DNA of 64,000 nt from Verrucomicrobiia bacterium (GTDB taxonomy: Bacteria > Verrucomicrobiota > Verrucomicrobiia > Verrucomicrobiales > DEV007), in the NCBI GenBank assembly GCA_030425385.1, contig JAUIAH010000010.1, positions 124,001-188,000 on the forward strand, in the 5' to 3' direction. The translations under genes and the position numbers were made by a program. Below, piece after piece: positions 26,776 through 34,195 of this stretch. Positions within the stretch are counted from its first letter, which is position 1. Each line of letters opens with the position of its first letter. The notes under the pieces are model-generated. The model made no database searches. It was not told the DNA's origin and worked only from the letters and a program-made list of their open reading frames with translations.

Positions 26776-26864
26776 GCGACGACCAGACTAGCGATGGGGT
26801 AAAAATTTCGCCAAGTATTTTCAGGCGATTTCGGGAAAAATCCTCATTTACGGAAACTTAGTGA

Positions 26865-26894
26865 TTGCAAATAAGCCTCAAGCTTCCCTAATCT
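26865..26894 (+). promoter_or_regulatory. Possible promoter of the TIGR04073 gene
   Basis: TTGCAA and TAATCT are separated by 18 bp, with the ATG 13 bp after the -10-like box. Such a leader would be very short. Only partial matches to the consensus, so this is tentative. Confidence 0.25.
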
Positions 26895-26907
26895 ACCTTC
26901 ATCTCTT

Positions 26908-27318
26908 ATGAAAAAGCTTATTCTTTCGCTTCTTGCCGTTGGGCTTACCACCAGCCTCTTTGCGGATATCCAAGCGCCACCCGCTTCTCGCCAGAACGCG
27001 ATCCATAAACTTGGGCGCGGGATTTCCAACCTCCTCTACGGCGCGACTGAACTGCCCGCCCGTGTGATGCAGGTCAATCGAGAAGACGGAAACAACGCCG
27101 CGTTCGGAGCCGGTATTGTCGAAGGCACCCAGCGCAGTATCGTTCGCGTCGGTTATGGCGTCTATGAGATCCTCACGTTCCCTGTGAAGACCTACAAGCA
27201 GAGCTACAAGGCTCCATATCAGAATATCGAATACGATCCCTTCAACGGCTACGCTGAGTTCTCCCCTGAAATCGGCTGGCAGTCCAAGTTCCGCTACGGC
27301 CGTAAGCAGAACTTCTAG
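26908..27318 (+). CDS. Exosortase system-associated protein, TIGR04073 type
   Basis: A 136-residue exported protein: signal peptide (MKKLILSLLAVGLTTSLFA, cleaved before DIQAPP), then the pattern HKLGRGISNLLYGATELPARV (shown in part), VRVGYGVYEILTFPVKTY and a C-terminal aromatic-rich end. This matches the small family found mainly in Verrucomicrobia with exosortase/PEP-CTERM-type protein sorting. No exosortase or PEP-CTERM substrate is in the window, and the molecular function is unknown. It is a monocistronic gene with its own terminator. Confidence 0.85.
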   Translation: MKKLILSLLAVGLTTSLFADIQAPPASRQNAIHKLGRGISNLLYGATELPARVMQVNREDGNNAAFGAGIVEGTQRSIVRVGYGVYEILTFPVKTYKQSYKAPYQNIEYDPFNGYAEFSPEIGWQSKFRYGRKQNF

Positions 27319-27342
27319 TTTTCCTACATTTCTAAGTTTCTG

Positions 27343-27374
27343 GCCCTGGCAGAGTGATCTGCCAGGGCTTTTTT
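27343..27374 (+). terminator. Rho-independent terminator after the TIGR04073 gene
   Basis: A perfect 10-bp stem, GCCCTGGCAG and CTGCCAGGGC, with a 6-nt loop and a run of six T, 25 bp after the stop codon. Confidence 0.95.
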
Positions 27375-27383
27375 ATGTCTACT

Positions 27384-27402
27384 CGCCGGCAATATTCCGG
27401 CG
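27384..27402. promoter_or_regulatory. CGCCGG/CCGGCG inverted repeat before the reductase-methyltransferase operon
   Basis: A perfect 6-bp inverted repeat with a 7-nt spacer lies between the TIGR04073 terminator and the first gene of the next operon, 112 bp upstream of its start. It is the only dyad noticed there and is a candidate operator. Confidence 0.3.
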
Positions 27403-27513
27403 CTAGCTTCTGCATCACCCTTGCACCGAAGGGGTTCCCGCACTTGCGTTCGCGGTCGAACCGCCCGAGATGGCAAACCACACCCTACTCAAAGCTGAAT
27501 TCTGCACCCTACG

Positions 27514-28557
27514 ATGACCTCCCAGGAAAACCTCGATCAACACACGCGCGACATCATCCAGCACCATTTCTCGCCTGAAACCGGCTGTCCTTTCTGGCTC
27601 AAATGGGCTGAGGAACATTGGGATCCCCGCAAAGAAATCACGTGTTTCGAAGACATCGCCAAGTTTCCCCACTTCCAGGATGAATGGCTGCGCGACATCA
27701 CCAACGAAGAGTGGGTGCCGAAAGCCTTTGCCGGACGACCATTCAACGTCTTCGAAACGGGCGGCACCACGGGTCTCCCCAAACAGCGTGTGGGCTGGGA
27801 CGACTACAAGCACGACTACGAGATGTTCTCTGACCAGCTCGACGATGACGCGTTTCCCAAGGGCGGTAATTGGCTCATGGTCGGCCCTACCGGCCCACGT
27901 CGTCTCCGATTGGCCGTCGAACACCTCGCCAATCATCGAGGCGGAAGTTGCTACTTTGTGGACTTGGACCCTCGCTGGGTGAAGAAACTGATCGGTCGCA
28001 AAGAATACGATCAGGCAGAGCGTTACCAACGGCACGTGGTCGATCAAGCGGTGGAAATTCTCAAACACCGCGATATCAAGTGCCTCTTCACCACCCCTCG
28101 CCTGCTGGAGTCCCTCTCCGAACGAGTCTCCCTTCCTGGCAATGGCATCCGTGGGTGCTTCTGTGGTGGCACGACCATGACTCCGCAAATGGTGCGATTC
28201 CTCGTAGAAGAGGTGCTGGAGAACAAAGCCCTCTTCGTTCCCACCTACGGGAACACGCTCATGGGCCTCGCTTGCAGCGTTCCTCTGACAGATGACTACA
28301 GTGTGACTTACTACGCGCCCCAACCACGGGCTGTTCTGCGCGTGGTTGATCCCGACAACACGCAACGCACGGTGGACTATGACAACTATGGCAGGGTCGA
28401 ACTCACGACACTCACCAAAGAATTCTTCATGCCACGTTTCCTCGAGCGCGACGAGGCCATTCGACGCAAGCCCTGCGATCGCTACGACTGGGACGGCGTG
28501 GGCGACGTGCGCCCCTTTGGCGTGATGGAGAAGAAAGTCATCGAAGGCGTCTACTAA
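27514..28557 (+). CDS. Adenylating ligase, LuxE/PaaK-like
   Basis: A 347-residue enzyme of the adenylate-forming superfamily. The phosphate-binding loop FETGGTTGLPKQR is at residues ~85-97. A later aromatic/nucleotide-binding stretch reads PTYGNTLMG (~247), and GDVRPFG lies near the C-terminus (~330). It is shorter than phenylacetate-CoA ligases (~430) and seems to lack most of the C-terminal mobile domain, as in LuxE-type acyl-protein synthetases. It should activate a carboxylate as acyl-AMP for transfer to a thiol. It is the first of four genes spaced by 22 bp, overlapping by 8 bp, then 9 bp. Substrate is unknown; the neighbours suggest the activated acid is reduced. Confidence 0.75.
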   Translation: MTSQENLDQHTRDIIQHHFSPETGCPFWLKWAEEHWDPRKEITCFEDIAKFPHFQDEWLRDITNEEWVPKAFAGRPFNVFETGGTTGLPKQRVGWDDYKHDYEMFSDQLDDDAFPKGGNWLMVGPTGPRRLRLAVEHLANHRGGSCYFVDLDPRWVKKLIGRKEYDQAERYQRHVVDQAVEILKHRDIKCLFTTPRLLESLSERVSLPGNGIRGCFCGGTTMTPQMVRFLVEEVLENKALFVPTYGNTLMGLACSVPLTDDYSVTYYAPQPRAVLRVVDPDNTQRTVDYDNYGRVELTTLTKEFFMPRFLERDEAIRRKPCDRYDWDGVGDVRPFGVMEKKVIEGVY

Positions 28558-28579
28558 CACCAACACTCACCCTATCATC

Positions 28580-30028
28580 ATGGCGACGATTCCATCCATC
28601 CCCATCCTCCGACGCGGCGAGGTTTATCACAGCCTGGATCAGCAACCCATCCATGCCATCGGCACGGAAGCCCCCGCGGCGTTGCTTTCGATGGCCAATT
28701 CAGGTCTTGTCAAACGCGACCTCAATCACGTGACCGCATCCCGAGACGCTCTGCGGGCGATCCCCGCAGCCGATCTCATGCAGATGTGCATCGAGGCGGG
28801 CGATCATTTCCTCAACGGCACGCTGCCCGTGGGCGAAGAGGAGATCCCGCAGTCACCTGATGACTATGTCAGGAGTCTCTCGTCTACAAGCGGCCTGCCC
28901 CATGCGCTGATCCGCATGAACATGAAGAAGCTGCACGAGGTCTTCACAGAGATGCCCACAATCATGCGTGGCCTCACCCGAGGACTTGATCTCGGCGTTC
29001 TCGACAAAGGTTATGGAAGCCAGGAGGGTGTTCCTGTCAGTTACTCGGCGAATGCCGAGGCCCTCTCCGTTGTCTTACCGAGCAATTCCCCCGCCGTGAA
29101 TGCGCTGTGGATGCCCGCACTCGTCATGAAGATTCCCGTCCTTCTCAAGCCCGGGCGGGAAGAGCCCTGGACACCCTGGCGCGTGATCCAGAGTTTCATC
29201 AAGGCCGGCATCCCCAAGGAGGCGTTCTCATTCTACCCCACCGATCATGATGGATCGGGAGCGATCATTCGCCGATCGAAACGCGTGATGATGTTTGGCG
29301 ATGATGCCACCGTCAGCCAGCATGCAGGCGATCCTCGTGTGGAAGTGCACGGATCCGGCAAGAGTAAGATTCTGATTGGAGAAGATCGCATTGATGACTG
29401 GGAGAAATACCTCGATATCATGGTCGAATCTGTTTCTGCCAACAGTGGACGGAGTTGCATCAACACCTCGGCCATTCTTGTGCCGCGGCATGCAGACGCC
29501 ATCGCCGAAGCTATTGCCAAGCGGCTGGATGCGATCAAGCCCTTGCCCTTCGAAGATGCAGACGCGAAATTGTCAGGATTTGCCAATCCCAAATTTGCCG
29601 AATACATCAACGGAGCTGTCGATGACGGCCTCAAGGAAGAAGGTGCCCACGACGTGAACGCGCCCATCCGCGGACGCGAGCGGCATGAGATCTACCAGAA
29701 CATGCACTATCTCCATCCTACCATTGTACGATGTGATTCCTGGGACCATCCTCTGGCCAATCGCGAGTTTCTCTTTCCCTTCGCCTCGGTGACCGAAGTC
29801 CCTCAGGCAGAAATGTTAGACTGCATCGGCCCCTCACTCGTCGTCACCGCCATCACTGAGGACCAGGCGTGGATCGATGAACTCCTTGAGTGCCCTCACA
29901 TTGATCGACTCAATCTCGGCGCCTGGCCAACGAACCGGGTAAAGTGGGATCAACCTCACGAAGGCAACCTCTTCGAATTCCTTTACAAGAGACGGTCGAT
30001 CCACGTGGCGACACTCGCGCATGTCTAG
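28580..30028 (+). CDS. Aldehyde dehydrogenase-superfamily reductase (LuxC-like role proposed)
   Basis: A 482-residue protein with the ALDH fold. The cofactor-binding side is seen in VVLPSNSPAVNALWMPALV and LLKPGREEPWTPW (~170-205). The catalytic cysteine is in NSGRSCINTSAI (~292). The usual general-base Glu motif (ELGGK) is not evident; the equivalent stretch is VHGSGKSKI. This is expected for CoA-acylating or acyl-thioester-reducing members, which do not need hydrolysis. Placed after an adenylating enzyme and before an alcohol dehydrogenase, it probably reduces an activated acyl group to the aldehyde. The stop codon overlaps the next gene by 8 bp, suggesting translational coupling. The exact family is not certain. 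Confidence 0.75.
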   Translation: MATIPSIPILRRGEVYHSLDQQPIHAIGTEAPAALLSMANSGLVKRDLNHVTASRDALRAIPAADLMQMCIEAGDHFLNGTLPVGEEEIPQSPDDYVRSLSSTSGLPHALIRMNMKKLHEVFTEMPTIMRGLTRGLDLGVLDKGYGSQEGVPVSYSANAEALSVVLPSNSPAVNALWMPALVMKIPVLLKPGREEPWTPWRVIQSFIKAGIPKEAFSFYPTDHDGSGAIIRRSKRVMMFGDDATVSQHAGDPRVEVHGSGKSKILIGEDRIDDWEKYLDIMVESVSANSGRSCINTSAILVPRHADAIAEAIAKRLDAIKPLPFEDADAKLSGFANPKFAEYINGAVDDGLKEEGAHDVNAPIRGRERHEIYQNMHYLHPTIVRCDSWDHPLANREFLFPFASVTEVPQAEMLDCIGPSLVVTAITEDQAWIDELLECPHIDRLNLGAWPTNRVKWDQPHEGNLFEFLYKRRSIHVATLAHV

Positions 30029-31187
30029 CACTCTCACTCCCGCGAACATCTACGCGGGCCTAGACATTCCCGAGCACGTCCGGCAGTTCGCGCACAATCC
30101 CGGAACGCGCGTACGCTTCGGGCCCGGCGTCTTGACTCACCTCGGCGAGGAAGCGGCGCCTCTTGGCCGTCGGGCCATGATCGTGACGGACCACGGGCTC
30201 CGGCAAACGGGATACGTGGAGCGGGCGCAGGCATCGCTGACCGGCGCCGGTGTGGACGTCGTGGTTTTCGATGAGGTCCATGAGAATCCCACCACGGCAG
30301 ACGTCCGGCGCGTCGTGCGTTTCGCCGAATCCCATAGCATTGATCTCTTGATCGGTCTCGGCGGCGGCAGCAGCATGGACGCCGCAAAGGGCTGCAACTT
30401 CATCCTCACCAATGGGGGTGAAATGAAAGACTACTGGGGCAAGGAGAAGGCCTCCAAGCCCATGCTCCCACTCATTGCTATCCCGACGACGGCAGGGACC
30501 GGCAGTGAATGCCAGTCGTTCGCGCTCATCGCAGACGAACACACCCATGCGAAGATGGCTTGTGGCGACAAGAAGGCCGCCGCACGCGTCGCCTTGTTGG
30601 ACCCCGAGCTCACCCTGACACAGCCCAAACTGGTCACTGCCGTCACCGCCATTGATGCCGTTAGCCATGCCTTAGAGAGCTATGTCAGTCTCGCGGCTAC
30701 AGATATCTCACGCAGTTACGCGCGCGCCGCCTTTCACCTCATGCGGGATGCCTTGCCGCGGATCACGAGCGATCCCAGGGATCTGTTAGGACGCGCACGC
30801 ATGCAACTCGGCGCAGCCATGGCGGGCACCTCCATCGAGAACAGCATGCTCGGCGCCGCTCACAGCATGGCCAATCCGCTTACCGCCCATTTCGGCATCA
30901 TTCATGGGCAAGCCGTCGGGGCCTGTTTGCCAACCGTCGTCCGTCGCAATGCCACTCAGGAGGCGACGCGCGCCCGCTACGCAGAGCTCCATGAGGTTCC
31001 GCTAGACCAATGGGTCTCCCAGCAATTGGAAGCGTTTGGTCTCACACCTGCCCTCGCCTCCTTGGGGGTACCCAAGGAATCCCTGCCCACTCTTGCGGAA
31101 GAAGCCGCTCAACAATGGACCGCTCAGTTCAACCCTGTGCCTTTGGAAACAAAGGACTTCCTTGAGCTCTATCAGGAATGCTTCTAA
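30021..31187 (+). CDS. Iron-containing (type III) alcohol dehydrogenase
   Basis: A 388-residue NAD(P)-dependent dehydrogenase. The Rossmann-like glycine motif GLGGGSSMDAAKG is at ~110, and IPTTAGTGSECQSFA at ~152. Metal-ligand histidines appear in AVSHALESY, GAAHSMANPL and GIIHGQAVG (~215-290). Length is typical for the family (~380-390). It overlaps the ALDH gene by 8 bp, so the two proteins are probably made together, and should interconvert an aldehyde and an alcohol as the last step of acid reduction. Direction of the reaction cannot be read from the sequence. Confidence 0.88.
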   Translation: MSSTLTPANIYAGLDIPEHVRQFAHNPGTRVRFGPGVLTHLGEEAAPLGRRAMIVTDHGLRQTGYVERAQASLTGAGVDVVVFDEVHENPTTADVRRVVRFAESHSIDLLIGLGGGSSMDAAKGCNFILTNGGEMKDYWGKEKASKPMLPLIAIPTTAGTGSECQSFALIADEHTHAKMACGDKKAAARVALLDPELTLTQPKLVTAVTAIDAVSHALESYVSLAATDISRSYARAAFHLMRDALPRITSDPRDLLGRARMQLGAAMAGTSIENSMLGAAHSMANPLTAHFGIIHGQAVGACLPTVVRRNATQEATRARYAELHEVPLDQWVSQQLEAFGLTPALASLGVPKESLPTLAEEAAQQWTAQFNPVPLETKDFLELYQECF

Positions 31188-31196
31188 CTCTATCCC

Positions 31197-31955
31197 ATGA
31201 GCAATCCTTACGAGTCGGACAAACTGGTCAACGAATATCTCCTCTTCCATTACGGTCAGCCTAACGAAATTCTCCCCTTTCCAGAGGGCCCTCACCAAGC
31301 ACTCGATTTCGCCGTGCGTTCGGTCACCGCGATGGTCGATGAAGCCTCCCTGCCAGAGACACCGCGCGCCCTCGATCTCGGGTGTGCGGTTGGACGCGCC
31401 AGCTTCACCCTCTCTCAGTACGGTGGGGAGGTTCTTGGAATCGATTTCTCTCAGGCCTTCATCCAGGCAGCGCAGCACCTCGCTTCTAACAAAGCATTAG
31501 CATACGATCGCATTGATGAAGGGCTCCTCACCACGCGACTCATGGCCAAGCTTCCTGCTGAGGCGCAGCCCGGAAAAGTCACTTTCGAACAGGGGGACGC
31601 CATGGCCCTCCGCAACGACCTTGGCGACTTTGATATCTGTCTGTTAGCCAATCTTCTCTGTCGCCTCCCCGATCCTCGCAAATGCCTCGACCGTCTTCCC
31701 AAACTGGTGCGTCCCGGCGGGCAGCTTATCATCACGAGTCCGTATACCTGGCTCGATGATTTCACGCCACGCTCCCATTGGTTAGGCGGCTATCGTGAGG
31801 GTGACCGGCCCATCGTCACGCTCGAGAGCCTGCGCGACGCGTTAGAGCCCGCCTTCACGCTCGAGAAACAACGAGATCTCCCCATGCTCATCCGCGAACA
31901 CGCGCGGAAGTATCAGTGGACCATGAGCGAGGGCACCCGATGGCGTCGGCAATAG
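31197..31955 (+). CDS. Stand-alone OvoA-C-like methyltransferase (putative 4-mercaptohistidine N-methyltransferase)
   Basis: A 252-residue class I SAM-dependent methyltransferase. Motif I is LDLGCAVGRASF (~59-70), with GIDFSQAFIQAA (~83) as the acidic motif II. Family-specific features match the C-terminal domain of OvoA: EYLLFHYG near the start, LLANLLCRLPDP, ITSPYTWLDDFTPRSHWLGG (~182), IREHARKYQ and a WRR end. In OvoA this domain methylates the imidazole of 4-mercaptohistidine to make ovothiol; here it stands alone, without the sulfoxide-synthase half. It is the last gene of the adenylase-ALDH-ADH operon (9 bp gap). The family call is firm; the substrate in this context is inference. Confidence 0.85.
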   Translation: MSNPYESDKLVNEYLLFHYGQPNEILPFPEGPHQALDFAVRSVTAMVDEASLPETPRALDLGCAVGRASFTLSQYGGEVLGIDFSQAFIQAAQHLASNKALAYDRIDEGLLTTRLMAKLPAEAQPGKVTFEQGDAMALRNDLGDFDICLLANLLCRLPDPRKCLDRLPKLVRPGGQLIITSPYTWLDDFTPRSHWLGGYREGDRPIVTLESLRDALEPAFTLEKQRDLPMLIREHARKYQWTMSEGTRWRRQ

Positions 31956-32009
31956 GTCTCTATCCGGATTTCTCACATTTCTACTTGGCAAGCGCGCGCA
32001 ACCCGTTAG

Positions 32010-32023
32010 TGTTCTCTGGAACA
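32010..32023 (+). promoter_or_regulatory. LexA operator (SOS box) TGTTC-N4-GAACA
   Basis: TGTTCTCTGGAACA is a perfect match to the TGTTC-N4-GAACA motif established for LexA of Verrucomicrobia. It ends 8 bp before the lexA start codon, so LexA bound here should block its own expression. Confidence 0.9.
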
Positions 32024-32031
32024 CTGTTCAG

Positions 32032-32649
32032 ATGCTGACAGAACGACAACAAGAACTCCTCGATTTCCTCAAGGACGAACATGGGCGCACGGGCATCATG
32101 CCGTCGACGCGTGAAATCCAAGAATACTTCGGCTTTGCCAGCCAAACCGCCGCCATCAGCCATATACGGGCCCTGGAGCGGAAAGGGATCATCCAGCGGC
32201 ACGCCGGGAAAGCCCGCGGACTCAGTTTCGTGGACGAACTGAATCGCGGTCCCATCGTGGACATCCCTCTCTATGGCAGCATCGCTGCCGGGATGGCGGA
32301 AGAGACGGAGCAGACTCAGGAACGCTGTCTCTCGGTAGACGTCGATTCTCTCGGTCTCTCTCCCTCCTCCAACATCTTCGCCTTGAAAGTGCGCGGTGAT
32401 TCCATGATCGACGCACATATTCTGGAAGGCGACTATGTGATCCTTGAGTTCAAAGAGCCTCGAACGCGCGACATCGTCGCTGCGCTCATTGACGGGGAGA
32501 CCACCCTCAAGCGCTACATCGTCAAGCATCGGCGCCCGTTTCTCCGGGCCGAGAATGTCCATTACCCAGACCTCATCCCTGCCCGAGAGCTCGTCATCCA
32601 GGGCGTCATGGTCGGCCTCATTCGGCAATTCAAGCCAGGGCGCAATTAG
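32032..32649 (+). CDS. lexA: LexA repressor
   Basis: A 205-residue repressor-protease. The N-terminal winged-helix DNA-binding domain (~1-65) contains STREIQEYFGFASQTAAISH and the recognition end RALERKG. The cleavage site Ala-Gly is in SIAAGMAEE (~85-86). The catalytic Ser is in RGDSMIDAHI (~123) and the Lys in TTLKRYI (~160). RecA-stimulated self-cleavage should release SOS genes after DNA damage. Length and motifs are canonical. It is transcribed from its own promoter, overlapping the SOS box immediately upstream, and no other SOS gene is linked to it here. Confidence 0.97.
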   Translation: MLTERQQELLDFLKDEHGRTGIMPSTREIQEYFGFASQTAAISHIRALERKGIIQRHAGKARGLSFVDELNRGPIVDIPLYGSIAAGMAEETEQTQERCLSVDVDSLGLSPSSNIFALKVRGDSMIDAHILEGDYVILEFKEPRTRDIVAALIDGETTLKRYIVKHRRPFLRAENVHYPDLIPARELVIQGVMVGLIRQFKPGRN

Positions 32650-32996
32650 CCTGCGAAGCGATTTCTCTCTTCGCACGCACACGGGAGGATTGGTAGAGAG
32701 TGCCTATCATCCACGCGCCCGATGGCGTTTCCATTTCGCACGAGGCGCGGAATTAGAGATGAGCACCAGCGCCCGCCTCTTGTATAGGCGCTGGGCGATG
32801 AAGCCCGCCGTGCAGACGGCTCTCGCAACACTCGGTGACACCACTCTGACAAAGATCTCACCCGTGGTATGCTTCACCAGATTGTTTGGATCAGAATACC
32901 CATTCTGATCCTCTGGCATACCACCATGCATTCCCATGCCCATGACCGGACGCGGCGGCCCTCAAGTCTTGCCCCCGTCAGTCGATGGATCTCACT
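32650..32996. other. Intergenic region with a GC hairpin, no confident gene
   Basis: The 347 bp between lexA and the MORN-like gene contain no convincing gene. A 78-codon minus-strand frame at 32707-32943 has no recognisable domain and unusual codon use, so I did not call it. A perfect 8-bp inverted repeat, CCAGCGCC (32766-32773) and GGCGCTGG (32787-32794), could form a hairpin with a 13-nt loop. Its role (terminator for lexA, small RNA or REP-like element) cannot be decided. Confidence 0.5.
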
Positions 32997-33452
32997 TCAC
33001 TCGCCCCGCGCTTTCTCAGGCAGGATTGGCCCATACCAAAGGAATCCATGATCGTACCAAGCAGCGAAACTTTTATGCTCAAAGATTCGGCACCATCCAT
33101 TCCACGGCCCACCGAACCGATACTCGCACTCACTTTCCAATGACCCATCAGCTGCATACACTCGCCAGATTCCATGACGTTCACCGTTTACGTATTGGAT
33201 CTCTTGACGAGCATCGCCACGACGTTCCCAGATAGTCATCTTCCCAGTATAATCGCTAGGAAACTGTGTGAGCCGAAGTCCAGAGAATTCTCCGATTCGG
33301 TAGTGCATCTCTTGCAGGAATCGGCTGTTCCACGGTGGCACCATCAAGATCCCTATCACTAACCCCAAACCTGCAAGTCCGATCACTGTGCCAAGCATGT
33401 GATGCCGCCGAATGCATTTTGAGAATAGGGCGGCAGATCTCATCTCTATCAT
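32997..33452 (-). CDS. Membrane-anchored MORN-repeat-like small protein
   Basis: A 151-residue protein with one N-terminal membrane span (~20-40, GTVIGLAGLGLVIGILM) followed by a MORN/YwqK-like repeat region, seen as YVNGERHGIWRVYAADGS and CEYRFGGPWNGWCRIFE. The repeats alternate aromatic and Gly residues in the usual way. Proteins of this sort are often surface or toxin-related, but no partner is adjacent. It lies alone on the minus strand between lexA and the sigma factor. Moderate confidence that it is a real gene. Confidence 0.6.
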   Translation of the reverse strand: MIEMRSAALFSKCIRRHHMLGTVIGLAGLGLVIGILMVPPWNSRFLQEMHYRIGEFSGLRLTQFPSDYTGKMTIWERRGDARQEIQYVNGERHGIWRVYAADGSLESECEYRFGGPWNGWCRIFEHKSFAAWYDHGFLWYGPILPEKARGE

Positions 33453-33543
33453 TCCTCAGACTTTCGTCTCGAATCTAATCGATGAGTGCCAGGATCACCA
33501 GCAGAAACCGTGTGGCGCGTCGAAACGCCCTTTCTTCGAAGAA

Positions 33544-33581
33544 TTTCTAAGGCTTTGGCGCGATCGGCGTCATCTTAGAAA
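33544..33581. promoter_or_regulatory. TTTCTAAG/CTTAGAAA inverted repeat upstream of the sigma factor gene
   Basis: A perfect 8-bp inverted repeat with a 22-nt spacer, ending 19 bp before the start of the ECF sigma gene. This is a plausible operator or stem-loop at the head of the sigma-vWA operon; the half-site resembles TTTCT dyads seen upstream of other genes in the window. Confidence 0.4.
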
Positions 33582-33600
33582 GTCTTTCTGGTGAATCTCC

Positions 33601-34176
33601 ATGTCCATCATCAACCTCAAGCAACGGTCTGACCGCGAGATGGTCGTCTTGGAAGAGAAACCCAGCCTGGAAGCGCTCTTTGCAGCGGAAGAAACCCCAT
33701 TATTACGCTTCGCTCACGGGATCGTGCGCCGTCGAGCCGTGGCAGAAGAGATGGTGCAAGAAGCCTTCATGCGTCTGCATCGGCACTGGGAAGACGTGGA
33801 GAAACCGCGCGCCTGGATCTATCGAGCCGTCCGCAATCTCTGCCTCACCCACCTCCGCGATCACGCGCGCGAAACGAATCTAGATCACGAGCCGGACGAA
33901 CCATCCGGGGCGGATCGCCAGGCGGCCGAGAGTCTCAAACCCGATGAGGCTCTCGGGCGCCTGGAAGCCGTCGGGATGGTCAAGCTGCTCATGGCTGAAC
34001 TGGACGACAAGGATCGTCGCCTCATCCAACTGAAATACCTCGACGGCTGCAGCTACGCCGAGATTGGCAAAGCGACCGGCCTCAGTGTCAGCAATGTTGG
34101 CTACCGCCTGCACCACCTCCTCAAAGGACTGGCCGTCTCCCTCAGACAAGCTGGCATCGCCGACAGCAAAGGCTAA
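33601..34176 (+). CDS. RNA polymerase sigma factor, ECF subfamily
   Basis: A 191-residue ECF sigma-70 factor. Region 2 spans ~25-95 (LRFAHGIVRRRAVAEEMVQ and RAWIYRAVRNLCLTHLRD), and region 4 spans ~125-185 (LMAELDDKDRRLIQLKYL and GLSVSNVGYRLHHLLKGL, the helix-turn-helix). Its promoter targets cannot be read here, but autoregulation with the downstream genes is likely. Only 19 bp separate it from the vWA gene whose N-terminal part looks like an anti-sigma module, a typical sigma/anti-sigma arrangement. Confidence 0.93.
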   Translation: MSIINLKQRSDREMVVLEEKPSLEALFAAEETPLLRFAHGIVRRRAVAEEMVQEAFMRLHRHWEDVEKPRAWIYRAVRNLCLTHLRDHARETNLDHEPDEPSGADRQAAESLKPDEALGRLEAVGMVKLLMAELDDKDRRLIQLKYLDGCSYAEIGKATGLSVSNVGYRLHHLLKGLAVSLRQAGIADSKG

Positions 34177-34195
34177 CCCATTCCCTTATCCTACC

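Noticed and set aside
27415..28566. A 383-codon minus-strand frame antisense to the adenylating ligase
   Set aside because: It is complementary to a gene with clear motifs and no domain is visible in it; long antisense frames are common in GC-rich coding regions.
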